Source: an uncultured Ruminococcus sp. (GTDB taxonomy: Bacteria > Bacillota > Clostridia > Oscillospirales > Acutalibacteraceae). From it: 9,875 nucleotides of DNA. Location: positions 1-9,875 of the forward strand of contig CADCQO010000253.1 of NCBI GenBank assembly GCA_902803585.1, written 5' to 3'. The notes beneath the pieces were generated by a model. It saw only the letters and a list, made by a program, of their open reading frames with translations. It made no database searches and was not told where the DNA came from. Positions 1 to 7,449 of the stretch are shown here, piece after piece (position 1 is the first letter of the stretch; each line of letters begins with the position of its first letter). The position numbers and the translations under genes were made by a program.

Positions 1-512
1 CCGTCCTTGCCGACCTTTTCCATTGCATCAGCAATCAGATCACCGATTACTTCATCGCCTGCGGAAATGGTAGCAACTCTTGCAATGTCCTTTGCACCGT
101 CTACGGGCTTGGAGTTGAGCTTGAGTGTTTCAACCGCTGCGGCAACCGCCTTGCTGATACCCTTTTTCAGCACCATCGGGTTAGCGCCTGCGGTAACGTT
201 CTTCATACCCTCACGGATCAATGCCTGTGCCAGCAGAGTAGCGGTTGTTGTACCGTCACCAGCTACATCATTGGTCTTGATGGATACTTCCTTTACAAGC
301 TGAGCACCCATATTTTCAAAGGCATCTTCCAGCTCGATTTCCTTAGCAATGGTTACACCGTCGTTTGTAATGAGCGGTGCGCCGAATTTCTTATCCAATA
401 CAACATTTCTGCCCTTCGGTCCGAGTGTGATCTTAACGGTATCTGCCAGCTGATCAACGCCTCTCATAAGAGCTTTTCTTGCTTCTTCACCATAAGCAAT
501 CTGTTTAGCCAT
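1..512 (-). CDS. groEL: 60 kDa chaperonin GroEL, N-terminal part (runs off left edge)
   Basis: GroEL forms the double-ring ATP-dependent chamber that refolds cytosolic proteins with its GroES lid. Only the first 170 codons are present; the rest lies beyond base 1. The reverse translation starts MAKQIAYGEEARKALMRG and contains the family hallmarks TLGPKGRNVVL, the ATP-site block DGVTIAKEIELED, and the nucleotide-binding motif AGDGTTTAT near residue 87. These belong to the equatorial domain, and the visible end is entering the intermediate domain. The ATG at 512 is preceded by GGAGG at 521-525, 8 bases upstream. It follows groES by 33 bases in the same transcript, so it should share the CIRCE/HrcA control seen upstream of groES. 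Nothing is unusual in the part that can be read. Confidence 0.97.
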   Translation of the reverse strand, partial: MAKQIAYGEEARKALMRGVDQLADTVKITLGPKGRNVVLDKKFGAPLITNDGVTIAKEIELEDAFENMGAQLVKEVSIKTNDVAGDGTTTATLLAQALIREGMKNVTAGANPMVLKKGISKAVAAAVETLKLNSKPVDGAKDIARVATISAGDEVIGDLIADAMEKVGKD

Positions 513-545
513 ATCAATTACCTCCGTTTTTATCGTGTGCGATGA

Positions 546-830
546 TTACTCTACAATTGCCAGAATATCAGACTGACGAACGATAGAATACTCTTCGCCG
601 TCCAGCTTGACATCTGTACCCGAATATCTGCTGGTGATGACCTTGTCGCCTACTTTTACGAACATAGTGACTTCCTTGCCGTCTACCAATCCACCGGGGC
701 CTACTGCTACGATCGTTGCAAACTGGGGCTTCTCCTGTGAGGCGGCCGTCAGTACGATACCACTCTTTGTCGTTTCTTCTGCTTCCTCGGTCTTTACAAC
801 TACTCTGTCCAGCAACGGTTTAATAGTCAT
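546..830 (-). CDS. groES: 10 kDa co-chaperonin GroES
   Basis: GroES is the heptameric lid that caps GroEL and triggers substrate release into the cage. The 94-residue product has the usual length and the expected opening MTIKPLLDRVVVK, a mobile-loop region with TKSGIVL, the segment VAVGPG, and the C-terminal pattern VITSRYSGTDVKLDGEEY followed by ILAIVE. A TTG codon at 836 lies in frame two codons upstream. The strong AAAGGAGG site ends at 840, which leaves 9 bases to the ATG at 830 but only 3 to the TTG, so the ATG was chosen. It is the first gene of the operon and lies 33 bases before groEL. Confidence 0.97.
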   Translation of the reverse strand: MTIKPLLDRVVVKTEEAEETTKSGIVLTAASQEKPQFATIVAVGPGGLVDGKEVTMFVKVGDKVITSRYSGTDVKLDGEEYSIVRQSDILAIVE

Positions 831-894
831 AATCAATTGCCTCCTTTAATCCTTTCAAGATGACAGACCCACCGCATCGGCTATCTGTTAGTTT

Positions 895-921
895 TTAGCA
901 CTCTCACTTCCTGAGTGCTAA
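895..921 (-). promoter_or_regulatory. CIRCE operator (HrcA binding site)
   Basis: The sequence is a perfect match to the canonical CIRCE inverted repeat TTAGCACTC-N9-GAGTGCTAA, and the two arms extend by two further complementary bases on each side (893-923). CIRCE is the known operator of the heat-shock repressor HrcA, which GroESL itself helps to fold. The repeat begins about 4 bases downstream of the -10 box, so it overlaps the predicted transcription start. This is the usual arrangement for repression of groESL in low-GC Gram-positives. The hrcA gene is not in the window. Confidence 0.97.
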
Positions 922-925
922 AAGT

Positions 926-954
926 ATTGTATACTCTTTTGCAGGAAAAATCAA
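926..954 (-). promoter_or_regulatory. Sigma-A promoter of groES-groEL
   Basis: Read on the minus strand, a -35 box TTGATT (954-949) and a -10 box TACAAT (931-926) are separated by exactly 17 bases. The -10 box is followed at once by the CIRCE operator. The boxes, spacing and operator position all agree, so this is a confident vegetative promoter controlled by HrcA. Confidence 0.88.
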
Positions 955-1029
955 GTGTTATTTGAAAATTTTTTATATTTTATTTTCAATTTCTATGAAA
1001 ATATATCCCTTTTGTCTTACGCTTATGTC

Positions 1030-1069
1030 AAAAACAAGCGCATCACGGTTTTTCCCTCCGTAATGCGCT
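1030..1069 (-). terminator. Intrinsic terminator of the purine operon
   Basis: Downstream of the purD stop, 1058-1069 and 1037-1048 form a 12-bp stem with a 9-base loop. The minus-strand RNA has one G-U wobble where the plus strand would have a C-A mismatch, which favours minus-strand use. A run of five U (1034-1030) follows two bases after the stem. It separates the purine operon from the groESL promoter. Confidence 0.88.
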
Positions 1070-1079
1070 GTCTGGAAAC

Positions 1080-2345
1080 TTATTTTGTCCGTCCGATATC
1101 GGTTCTGTAATGTGCTCCCTCAAAGGAAACTTTCTTTACTGCAGCATATGCTTTCTCCAATGCTTCGTCCAACGTTCTGCCACTGGCAGTAATGCCCAGT
1201 ACACGGCCGCCGTTAGTGTAGAATTTACCCTTTTCGAGTTTTGTGCCGGCATGGAACACTTCTACGCCGTCCAGCTGGCCATTCTCGTCCAGTCCTGTAA
1301 TCTCCAGTCCCTTTTTATAGCTCAGCGGATAGCCGCCTGATGCCATTACGACACACGCAGTTGCTTCATCGCTCCACTCAATATTCAGCTGTGACAATCT
1401 CTCGTCAATGACAGCCTCGATAATGTCTACCAGATCGGTTTTCAGTCTGGGCAGCACTACCTGCGCTTCAGGGTCACCGAAACGGGCGTTATACTCGATT
1501 ACCTTCGGTCCATCAGGAGTAATCATCAGACCAAAGTACAGGCAGCCTTTGAAAGTGCGGTTTTCGCTGTTCATAGCGGCAACTGTCGGTTCAAAAATCG
1601 TCTTGCGGCAGATTTCAGCCACTTCGTCCGTATAATACGGATTCGGGCTGATAGTGCCCATGCCGCCGGTGTTCAGACCTTCATCGTTATCATAAGCACG
1701 TTTATGGTCTTTGGACGAAACCATCGGCACTAAAGAAATACCGTCTGTGAAAGCAAGGACGGATACTTCAGGGCCTGTCAGAAATTCTTCTACGACAATA
1801 TGGTTGCCTGATGCTCCGAACTTTTTATCCTCCATGATTTCCTTGACAGCTTCGCGGGCTTCCTTCTGCGTCTGTGCGATAATAACGCCCTTGCCCAGTG
1901 CCAGACCGTCTGCCTTGATAACAACAGGATATTTATTTTTCTCTTCAATATAAGCGATCGCATTGGCGGGATCATCAAATACCTCGTATTCTGCTGTCGG
2001 AATATGATACTTCTTCATCAGATTTTTGGAAAAGACTTTGCTGCTCTCTATCAGCGCCGCCTCTGCACGAGGGCCGAATGCACGGATACCATTTGCCATC
2101 AGAGTATCGACCATTCCGTCTGCCAGAGGGTCATCAGGTGCAACAAACACCAGATCAACGGCGTTTTCTTTCGCAAAAGCTACAATACCCTGCTTATCCA
2201 TCGCACCGATATTAAGGCACTCAGCGTCCTTGGCAATGCCTCCGTTGCCCGGTGCAGCATAGATTTTATCTACCTTCGGGCTTTCTTTCAGCTTGCGGAT
2301 AATCGTATGTTCACGACCTCCGCTGCCGACAACAAGAATTCTCAT
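1080..2345 (-). CDS. purD: Phosphoribosylamine-glycine ligase (GAR synthetase)
   Basis: PurD joins glycine to 5-phosphoribosylamine using ATP, giving GAR, the second step of de novo purine synthesis in the cytosol. At 421 residues it has the normal monofunctional length. The N-terminal domain opens with MRILVVGSGGREH, the glycine-rich loop of the family. The ATP-grasp core follows, with YPVVIKADGLALGKGVI near residues 139-155. The GARS signature RFGDPEAQ is at 288-295, and the C-terminal domain carries HAGT (366-369) and NGGRVLG (378-384). The segment APDDPLADG (69-77) differs slightly from the usual GPE-PL-G. ATG 2345 sits 8 bases after a GGAGG site. It is the last gene of the operon, 19 bases after the AICAR transformylase, and is followed by an intrinsic terminator. 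Confidence 0.97.
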   Translation of the reverse strand: MRILVVGSGGREHTIIRKLKESPKVDKIYAAPGNGGIAKDAECLNIGAMDKQGIVAFAKENAVDLVFVAPDDPLADGMVDTLMANGIRAFGPRAEAALIESSKVFSKNLMKKYHIPTAEYEVFDDPANAIAYIEEKNKYPVVIKADGLALGKGVIIAQTQKEAREAVKEIMEDKKFGASGNHIVVEEFLTGPEVSVLAFTDGISLVPMVSSKDHKRAYDNDEGLNTGGMGTISPNPYYTDEVAEICRKTIFEPTVAAMNSENRTFKGCLYFGLMITPDGPKVIEYNARFGDPEAQVVLPRLKTDLVDIIEAVIDERLSQLNIEWSDEATACVVMASGGYPLSYKKGLEITGLDENGQLDGVEVFHAGTKLEKGKFYTNGGRVLGITASGRTLDEALEKAYAAVKKVSFEGAHYRTDIGRTK

Positions 2346-2364
2346 AAATACAGCCTCCTTTGAA

Positions 2365-3540
2365 TCAATGATGGAACAGACGGATTCCTGTAAATGCCAT
2401 TGTCATATTGTACTTGTTGCAGGTAGCAATAACATGGTCATCACGGATAGAACCGCCGGGCTGTGCAATGTACTGTACGCCGCTGCGCTTTGCTCTTTCA
2501 ATATTGTCACCAAAAGGGAAGAACGCATCAGAACCGAGGGAAACACCGCTGAAAGTAGCCAGCCATGCTTTCTTTTCCTCTTTGGTAAGCGGCTCAGGTT
2601 TAACAGTAAAGAACTGTTCCCATACGCCGTCTGCCAGTACGTCCTCATAATCATCGGAAATGTAGACATCAATCGTATTGTCACGGTCCGGACGGCGGAT
2701 ATCCTCTCTGAAGGGCAGAGCAAGTACCTTCGGACACTGACGGAGATACCAGATATCTGCCTTGCTGCCTGCCAGACGGGTACAGTGAATTCTGGACTGC
2801 TGACCCGCACCGACACCGATTGCCTGTCCGTCCTTTGCGTAGCATACGGAATTAGACTGGGTATATTTGAGCGTAATAAGAGCAATAATCAGATCTCGTA
2901 CAGCTTCTTCGGGGAGGTCTTTTGCTTCGGTAACAATATTCTTCAGCATTTCAGCATCAATTTTCAGGTCATTTCTGCCCTGTTCAAAGGTAATGCCGTA
3001 AACCTGCTTGCGCTCAATAGCTGCCGGTACATAGGACGGATCAATCTTCACGACGTTATAAGTGCCTTTGCGCTTGGTTTTGAGGATAGCAAGCGCTTCT
3101 TCGGTATAATCAGGAGCAATAATGCCGTCGGATACCTCTCTCTGCAAAAGCAAAGCTGTCTGCTTGTCACAGGTATCAGAAAGAGCTACCCAATCTCCAT
3201 AGGAAGACATTCTGTCTGCGCCTCTTGCCTTTGCGTAAGCGCTTGCGATGGGGGACAGCTCCAGATCATCAACAAAATAGATTTTCTTCAGCGTGTCAGA
3301 CAACTCTGTTGCAACAGCGGCACCTGCGGGGCTGACGTGTTTGAAGGAAGCAGCTGCCGGCAGACCTGTTGCTGCTTTCAGCTCGCTGACAAGCTGCCAG
3401 CTGTTAAAAGCGTCCAGAAAGTTGATATAACCGGGTCTGCCGTTGAGAACAGTAACGGGCAGTTCTGTGCCGTCCTGCATAAAAATTCTTGACGGCTTCT
3501 GGTTCGGGTTACAGCCGTATTTCAGTTCTAATTCGTTCAT
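2365..3540 (-). CDS. Stand-alone AICAR transformylase (PurH C-terminal domain, ATIC-like)
   Basis: This 391-residue protein transfers a formyl group from 10-formyl-THF to AICAR, giving FAICAR, the penultimate step to IMP. It corresponds only to the transformylase half of bifunctional PurH; the N-terminal IMP cyclohydrolase (MGS-like) domain is absent and there is no room for it. The protein begins MNELELKYGCNPNQ, the usual start of the transformylase domain. SFKHVSPAGAA (65-75) contains the catalytic Lys67-His68 pair. KYTQSNSVCYAKDGQ (225-239), GAGQQSRIHCTRLAG (244-258), SDAFFPFGDN (337-346), ERAKRSGVQYIA and the terminal LRLFHH-like IRLFHH complete the fold. These motifs read like animal ATIC rather than E. 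coli PurH, which ends in RHFRH. An AAAGGAG site lies 7 bases upstream of the ATG. The preceding PurO-type gene supplies the missing cyclohydrolase. Often annotated purH. Confidence 0.93.
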   Translation of the reverse strand: MNELELKYGCNPNQKPSRIFMQDGTELPVTVLNGRPGYINFLDAFNSWQLVSELKAATGLPAAASFKHVSPAGAAVATELSDTLKKIYFVDDLELSPIASAYAKARGADRMSSYGDWVALSDTCDKQTALLLQREVSDGIIAPDYTEEALAILKTKRKGTYNVVKIDPSYVPAAIERKQVYGITFEQGRNDLKIDAEMLKNIVTEAKDLPEEAVRDLIIALITLKYTQSNSVCYAKDGQAIGVGAGQQSRIHCTRLAGSKADIWYLRQCPKVLALPFREDIRRPDRDNTIDVYISDDYEDVLADGVWEQFFTVKPEPLTKEEKKAWLATFSGVSLGSDAFFPFGDNIERAKRSGVQYIAQPGGSIRDDHVIATCNKYNMTMAFTGIRLFHH

Positions 3541-3558
3541 AACGATTCTCCTTTATGA

Positions 3559-4266
3559 TTACTGGTTCTTATTAACAATTCTGTCTTCAAACTCACCTGT
3601 GGCAAGGTCGATAAAACGGGTGTAAAGAGAAACCTTGTTGTCCTCGTTGAGTGCATTCCATACGTTATTGGTGAAGGTGTCAATGTCGCCCTTGATATCA
3701 ACGAGTGTCGGTTCGCCCTCAAAAGACGGAATCGGATTGCCGTCACATTTGTAAGTATGGATAAAATGACCCTCTCCTGCAACAGGCTGTGCATATTCGT
3801 AGAAGAAACGCAGAACAGAATTTTCTCTGCCGCAGTTGCTCTTGAGAATCGACATCTTATAGCTGAAACCGCCGTCAGCAAAATCCAGAATACCAGAAAT
3901 TCTGGGGGTGAAGTTCGGCGGGTCAGGCTCAAAAGTACGGGTACGCAGCGCTTCCTCAAAGGTCTTTCCCTCAAGAATGAAATCTCTGACTGTATCCGTC
4001 TGGTCGCCGTTTGTAACGACAGTCGCATTTTCAAGGGTGCGGACAGGCGCATAAATAATCAGCGAAGGGTCTACCAGCTTTGAGGGGTCAAATGCCTGCG
4101 TTTTCAGGTCTTTTCCCTCTGCTGCAAATACACGGTTGCGGCTGTTTTCGCTGCGTCCCATGATAAAATAACCGATCACCGCTTTGGCGCCGTCTTCACT
4201 CCTGCCGATGATAATACCTCTGCCGGGGTAGGTCGTGGAGGCTATCTCTGCTGTTAATTCTGTCAT
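3559..4266 (-). CDS. purO: IMP cyclohydrolase, archaeal PurO-type
   Basis: The likely reaction is ring closure of FAICAR to IMP, the last step of the pathway. The 235-residue protein is unrelated to the PurH cyclohydrolase domain but shows the PurO pattern known from methanogens: YPGRGIIIGR at the N-terminus (13-22), GRSENSRNR (37-45), NGDQTDT (86-92) and TPRISGIL (120-127). It is somewhat longer than the roughly 200-residue archaeal enzymes. ATG 4266 follows an AGAAAGGAA ribosome site by 10 bases. It lies 23 bases after purN and 18 bases before a transformylase that lacks its own cyclohydrolase domain, which strongly supports the function. The family match was made by eye from remembered motifs. 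Activity is inferred from family and context. Confidence 0.88.
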   Translation of the reverse strand: MTELTAEIASTTYPGRGIIIGRSEDGAKAVIGYFIMGRSENSRNRVFAAEGKDLKTQAFDPSKLVDPSLIIYAPVRTLENATVVTNGDQTDTVRDFILEGKTFEEALRTRTFEPDPPNFTPRISGILDFADGGFSYKMSILKSNCGRENSVLRFFYEYAQPVAGEGHFIHTYKCDGNPIPSFEGEPTLVDIKGDIDTFTNNVWNALNEDNKVSLYTRFIDLATGEFEDRIVNKNQ

Positions 4267-4289
4267 TGTTCATCGTTCCTTTCTGCTGC

Positions 4290-4916
4290 TCAATTCTTTA
4301 TGTAGACACGGCCGTTTCTGACCTCTAATTTATCGTCACAGAACAATGCCGCCGCCTGAGGCAGTATTTTCCATTCCGCCTGCTCCATAACTCTTTTCTG
4401 CAGTGTTTCGGGGGTATCGTTCTCCTGTACTTCAACTGCTTTCTGTAGAATAATGGGGCCGCCGTCACAGACTTCCGTCACAAAATGAACGGTAGCACCT
4501 GTCACCTTCACGCCCTTTTTCAGCGCTTCTTCATGCACTTTCAGACCATAATAGCCCTTTCCGCAAAAAGAAGGAATGAGCGCAGGGTGAACATTCATCA
4601 TTTTATTCGGGAATGCCCTGACAACCAATTCATCAAGAATGGTCATAAAGCCCGCATAAATCACAAGATCTGCCTGTTCCTCTGTCAATGCGTCAAGAAT
4701 TGCCTGACTGTAGCTGACAACATCGCTGTACTCTCTGCGGACAACGGTTCTTGTTTTAATGCCGTTGTTTCTGGCACGTTCCAGCGCATATACGCCTTCC
4801 TTAGAAGAAATGACACAGGTGATCTTACCGTTTTTGATCAGACCGCTTTTTTCGGCATCAATCAGGGCCTGCAGATTCGTGCCGCCGCCCGATACCAGCA
4901 CAACTATCTTTTTCAT
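4290..4916 (-). CDS. purN: Phosphoribosylglycinamide formyltransferase (10-formyl-THF dependent)
   Basis: PurN formylates GAR to FGAR with 10-formyl-THF, the third step of the pathway. The 208-residue protein begins MKKIVVLVSGGGTNLQALID, the phosphate-binding N-terminus of the family. The catalytic triad is visible as Asn108 and His110 in NVHPALIPSF and Asp151 in VCDGGPI. The loop FCGKGYYGLKVHEEAL is the usual substrate and folate region. A GTG at 4925 is in frame but lies inside the Shine-Dalgarno stretch AAAGGTGAG. The ATG at 4916 is correctly placed 4 bases after that stretch, so it was chosen. The ribosome site overlaps the purM stop codon, and only 11 bases separate the two genes, suggesting translational coupling. 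Confidence 0.96.
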   Translation of the reverse strand: MKKIVVLVSGGGTNLQALIDAEKSGLIKNGKITCVISSKEGVYALERARNNGIKTRTVVRREYSDVVSYSQAILDALTEEQADLVIYAGFMTILDELVVRAFPNKMMNVHPALIPSFCGKGYYGLKVHEEALKKGVKVTGATVHFVTEVCDGGPIILQKAVEVQENDTPETLQKRVMEQAEWKILPQAAALFCDDKLEVRNGRVYIKN

Positions 4917-4927
4917 ATCTCTCACCT

Positions 4928-5962
4928 TTATTCGATGATGACACCTTCGTCACTCTCAACCAATTCACCAAGAACATATGCTTCTTCACCTGAAGCCTTC
5001 AGAGAATCAATTGCCTTATCAACATCAGCTGCATCTACAACGACCGTCATGCCAACACCCATATTGTAGGTATTGAACATATCACGTTCCGGTACATTGC
5101 CTGCTTTAGCGATCAGATCGAAAATCGGCAGTACCTGCACGTCCCTGCGCTGAATGCGTGCAGTCAGTCCCTTGGGCAGGGAACGGGGAATATTTTCATA
5201 GAAACCGCCGCCGGTGATATGGGCGATAGACTTTACTTTTACGCTCTCCAGCAGCGAAATAATTGCCTTGACATAAATTCTTGTCGGTGTCAGCAAAGAT
5301 TCGCCCAGCGTCATGCCCAGTTCGTCATAACGGACAGCAATTGTCTTTTCGCTGATATCAAACACTTTGCGTACCAGTGAAAAACCGTTGGAATGTACAC
5401 CGCTGGATTTAATGCCGATCATAACATCGCCGGCTTTCTGGGTTTCGGGTCTGAGAATCTTATCTTTATCTACTACGCCCACTGCAAAGCCCGCCAGATC
5501 GTACTCGTCTTCCGGCATCAGACCGGGGTGTTCAGCTGTTTCGCCGCCGATCAGCGCACAGGCACTTTGTACACAGCCCTCTGCCACACCGGACACGATC
5601 TCTGCTACCTTTTCAGGGTAATTTTTGCCGATAGCGATATAATCGAGGAAGAACTGCGGTTTTGCACCACAGCAGATAATATCGTTTACACACATTGCTA
5701 CGCAGTCAATACCTACTGTATCGTGTTTATCCATCAGAAACGCCAGCTTGATTTTTGTACCGACACCATCTGTACCGGAAACAAGAACCGGCTTGCTGAT
5801 ACCTGTTGTGTCAATCTCAAACAAACCGCCAAAACCACCGATACCGGACAAAACACCGTTTGTCATTGTTCTGGCAACGTGTGCCTTCATCAGTTCCACT
5901 GAGCGGTAGCCGGCTGTTACGTCAACGCCTGCTGCCTTATAGCTGTCACTATAGCTTTTCAT
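4928..5962 (-). CDS. purM: Phosphoribosylformylglycinamidine cyclo-ligase (AIR synthetase)
   Basis: PurM closes the imidazole ring of FGAM to AIR with ATP. The 344-residue product has the family's normal length and order of motifs: the glycine-rich N-terminal segment SGIGGFGGLFEI (39-50), SGTDGVGTKIKLA (62-74), CVNDIICCGAKPQFFLDYIA (91-110), GGETAEHPGL (139-148; the family usually has GGETAEMPG), SSGVHSNGFSLVRK (186-199) and HITGGGFYENIPRSLP (248-263). ATG 5962 is preceded by GGGAGG at 5969-5974. It is separated from purF by 57 bases containing a GC-rich hairpin, the longest gap inside the operon, and runs into purN with an 11-base gap. Confidence 0.97.
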   Translation of the reverse strand: MKSYSDSYKAAGVDVTAGYRSVELMKAHVARTMTNGVLSGIGGFGGLFEIDTTGISKPVLVSGTDGVGTKIKLAFLMDKHDTVGIDCVAMCVNDIICCGAKPQFFLDYIAIGKNYPEKVAEIVSGVAEGCVQSACALIGGETAEHPGLMPEDEYDLAGFAVGVVDKDKILRPETQKAGDVMIGIKSSGVHSNGFSLVRKVFDISEKTIAVRYDELGMTLGESLLTPTRIYVKAIISLLESVKVKSIAHITGGGFYENIPRSLPKGLTARIQRRDVQVLPIFDLIAKAGNVPERDMFNTYNMGVGMTVVVDAADVDKAIDSLKASGEEAYVLGELVESDEGVIIE

Positions 5963-5983
5963 GTTGTTCCTCCCTGTTATGTC

Positions 5984-6007
5984 GGGCGGTTTCTTTTTTC
6001 GCCGCCC
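5984..6007 (-). other. GC-rich hairpin in the purF-purM gap
   Basis: GGGCGG and CCGCCC form a perfect 6-bp stem around a 12-base A-rich loop (in minus-strand RNA). No U run follows on the minus strand, so it does not look like an intrinsic terminator. It may protect or process the polycistronic mRNA, or may be incidental. It ends 10 bases before the purM ribosome site. Confidence 0.4.
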
Positions 6008-6019
6008 CTTTATAGCTGA

Positions 6020-7438
6020 TTACGATTCTATCTTTTTGGAATATTTATCCTCACGGGAGGTATCCGACACATCAAGCGGATAATTTCCCGTAAAGCAGGC
6101 ATCGCAGAAACTCAGATTGCTTTCCTTTGCCAGTTCTTTCAGGCTCTCTACTGAAAGGAAGCCGAGAGAATCCGCTCCCATGTAAGCACAGATTTCTTCT
6201 GTCGTTTTTGTTGCGGCAATCAGATTTTCTTTCGAGGTCGTGTCACTGTTAAGATAGCACGGACACCGGAAAGGCGGTGATGCAATACGCATATGCACCT
6301 CTGAAGCACCTGCCTGACGAAGAAGGCTGACAATATGGCGTGACGTCTTTCCTTTCACGATAGAGTCATCTATAACGATCACACGCTTGCCGTTTACGTT
6401 GTTTTTCAGGGCGTTGAGCTTGATGCGCATAAGATATTCAGAGTTTCTCTTGCGGTTATTGAACGCACGTCCAATATATTTGTTTTTGATAAGTCCCGTT
6501 GCGTAAAGAATACCAGATTCCATTGCATAGCCGATAGCGGATTCGATGCCGCAGTCGGGAACACCGCAGACAACATCTGCCTCTACAGGGTGCTGCTGTG
6601 CCAACAGACGGCCGGCTCTCTGGCGGGACAGATTGACAGATACACCATTTATTACGCTGTCCGGACGGGAAAAGAAAATATATTCAAACATACAGATGGC
6701 TGTTTTGCCTCCGCAGTTTTCACGGTAGCTGTGTACGCCTTCATCATCAATTACCAGCATTTCGCCCGGTTCAATATCCCGTATGAATTCGCCGCCCATG
6801 CTGTCGAAAACACAGGACTCTGAGGCAATGACATAACTGGTGCCGATTTTGCCGTAGCACAGCGGGCGGATACCCATAGGGTCACGCACACCGATCAGCT
6901 TGCTGGGAGACATCAGAGCAATCGCATAGGCGCCCTTCAGCTTTTTGACCGCCTGCTGCACCGCCTCTTCAATCGTTGAGGCATTGATTCTTGCACTGGC
7001 AATCAGATAGGCAATAATCTCTGTATCACCGTTGGACTGGAAAATTGCCGCGCCCTGATGCAGTTCTTCACGCAGTTCGTGGTAGTTTGTCAATGCACCG
7101 TTCAGGCACAAAGCAAGCTGACCCTTGATATAACGCATGACCAAAGGTGCGAGGTTTTCATGATCTACCTGCGTACCGCCGGAGGAATACTTGACATGAC
7201 CAAGGGCAATGCGTCCGTTGCCGAGTCTTGCAAGTTCTTTTTCGGGCAGGGCTTCGGGAATCATGCCGTGATCTTTGTAGTATCTGATCGTACCGTTCTG
7301 ATTGACTGCGATACCTGCGCCAACCTGTCCTCTGTGCTGCAAAGCATAAAGAGAAAGATAGGTTTCCTCTACAATATCCACCGAGGTATCTGTCGAGTAC
7401 AGTCCGATCACACCACATTCATCATGTAATTCAGACAT
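6020..7438 (-). CDS. purF: Amidophosphoribosyltransferase (glutamine PRPP amidotransferase), divergent
   Basis: PurF catalyses the committed step, converting PRPP and glutamine to 5-phosphoribosylamine. The 472-residue protein has a class II (Ntn) glutaminase domain. Its nucleophile is Cys8, after a short propeptide MSELHDE that would need removal. Asn113-Gly114 (oxyanion hole) and SNGDTE with Asp138 are present. The phosphoribosyltransferase domain has VIDDSIVKGKTS (355-366). Four cysteines match the Bacillus-type 4Fe-4S ligands: Cys249 in ICMFEY, Cys394 in RCPCY, Cys445 and Cys448 in FCDACFTG. Several normally fixed positions differ: HVKYSSGG in place of HVRY-TAG, GQVGAG in place of GQEGAG, and KGKTS in place of RGTTS. 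ATG 7438 follows AGGAG by 7 bases, and the ribosome site overlaps the purE stop codon. Confidence 0.95.
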   Translation of the reverse strand: MSELHDECGVIGLYSTDTSVDIVEETYLSLYALQHRGQVGAGIAVNQNGTIRYYKDHGMIPEALPEKELARLGNGRIALGHVKYSSGGTQVDHENLAPLVMRYIKGQLALCLNGALTNYHELREELHQGAAIFQSNGDTEIIAYLIASARINASTIEEAVQQAVKKLKGAYAIALMSPSKLIGVRDPMGIRPLCYGKIGTSYVIASESCVFDSMGGEFIRDIEPGEMLVIDDEGVHSYRENCGGKTAICMFEYIFFSRPDSVINGVSVNLSRQRAGRLLAQQHPVEADVVCGVPDCGIESAIGYAMESGILYATGLIKNKYIGRAFNNRKRNSEYLMRIKLNALKNNVNGKRVIVIDDSIVKGKTSRHIVSLLRQAGASEVHMRIASPPFRCPCYLNSDTTSKENLIAATKTTEEICAYMGADSLGFLSVESLKELAKESNLSFCDACFTGNYPLDVSDTSREDKYSKKIES

Positions 7439-7449
7439 AACAACACTCC

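Noticed and set aside
2293..3492. 399-codon open frame on the plus strand
   Set aside because: It lies opposite the AICAR transformylase and the start of purD, has no recognisable domain or ribosome site, and its composition is what antisense of a well-conserved gene would give.
4485..5069. 194-codon open frame on the plus strand
   Set aside because: It is antisense across purN and purM, both unambiguous. No protein motif is recognisable.
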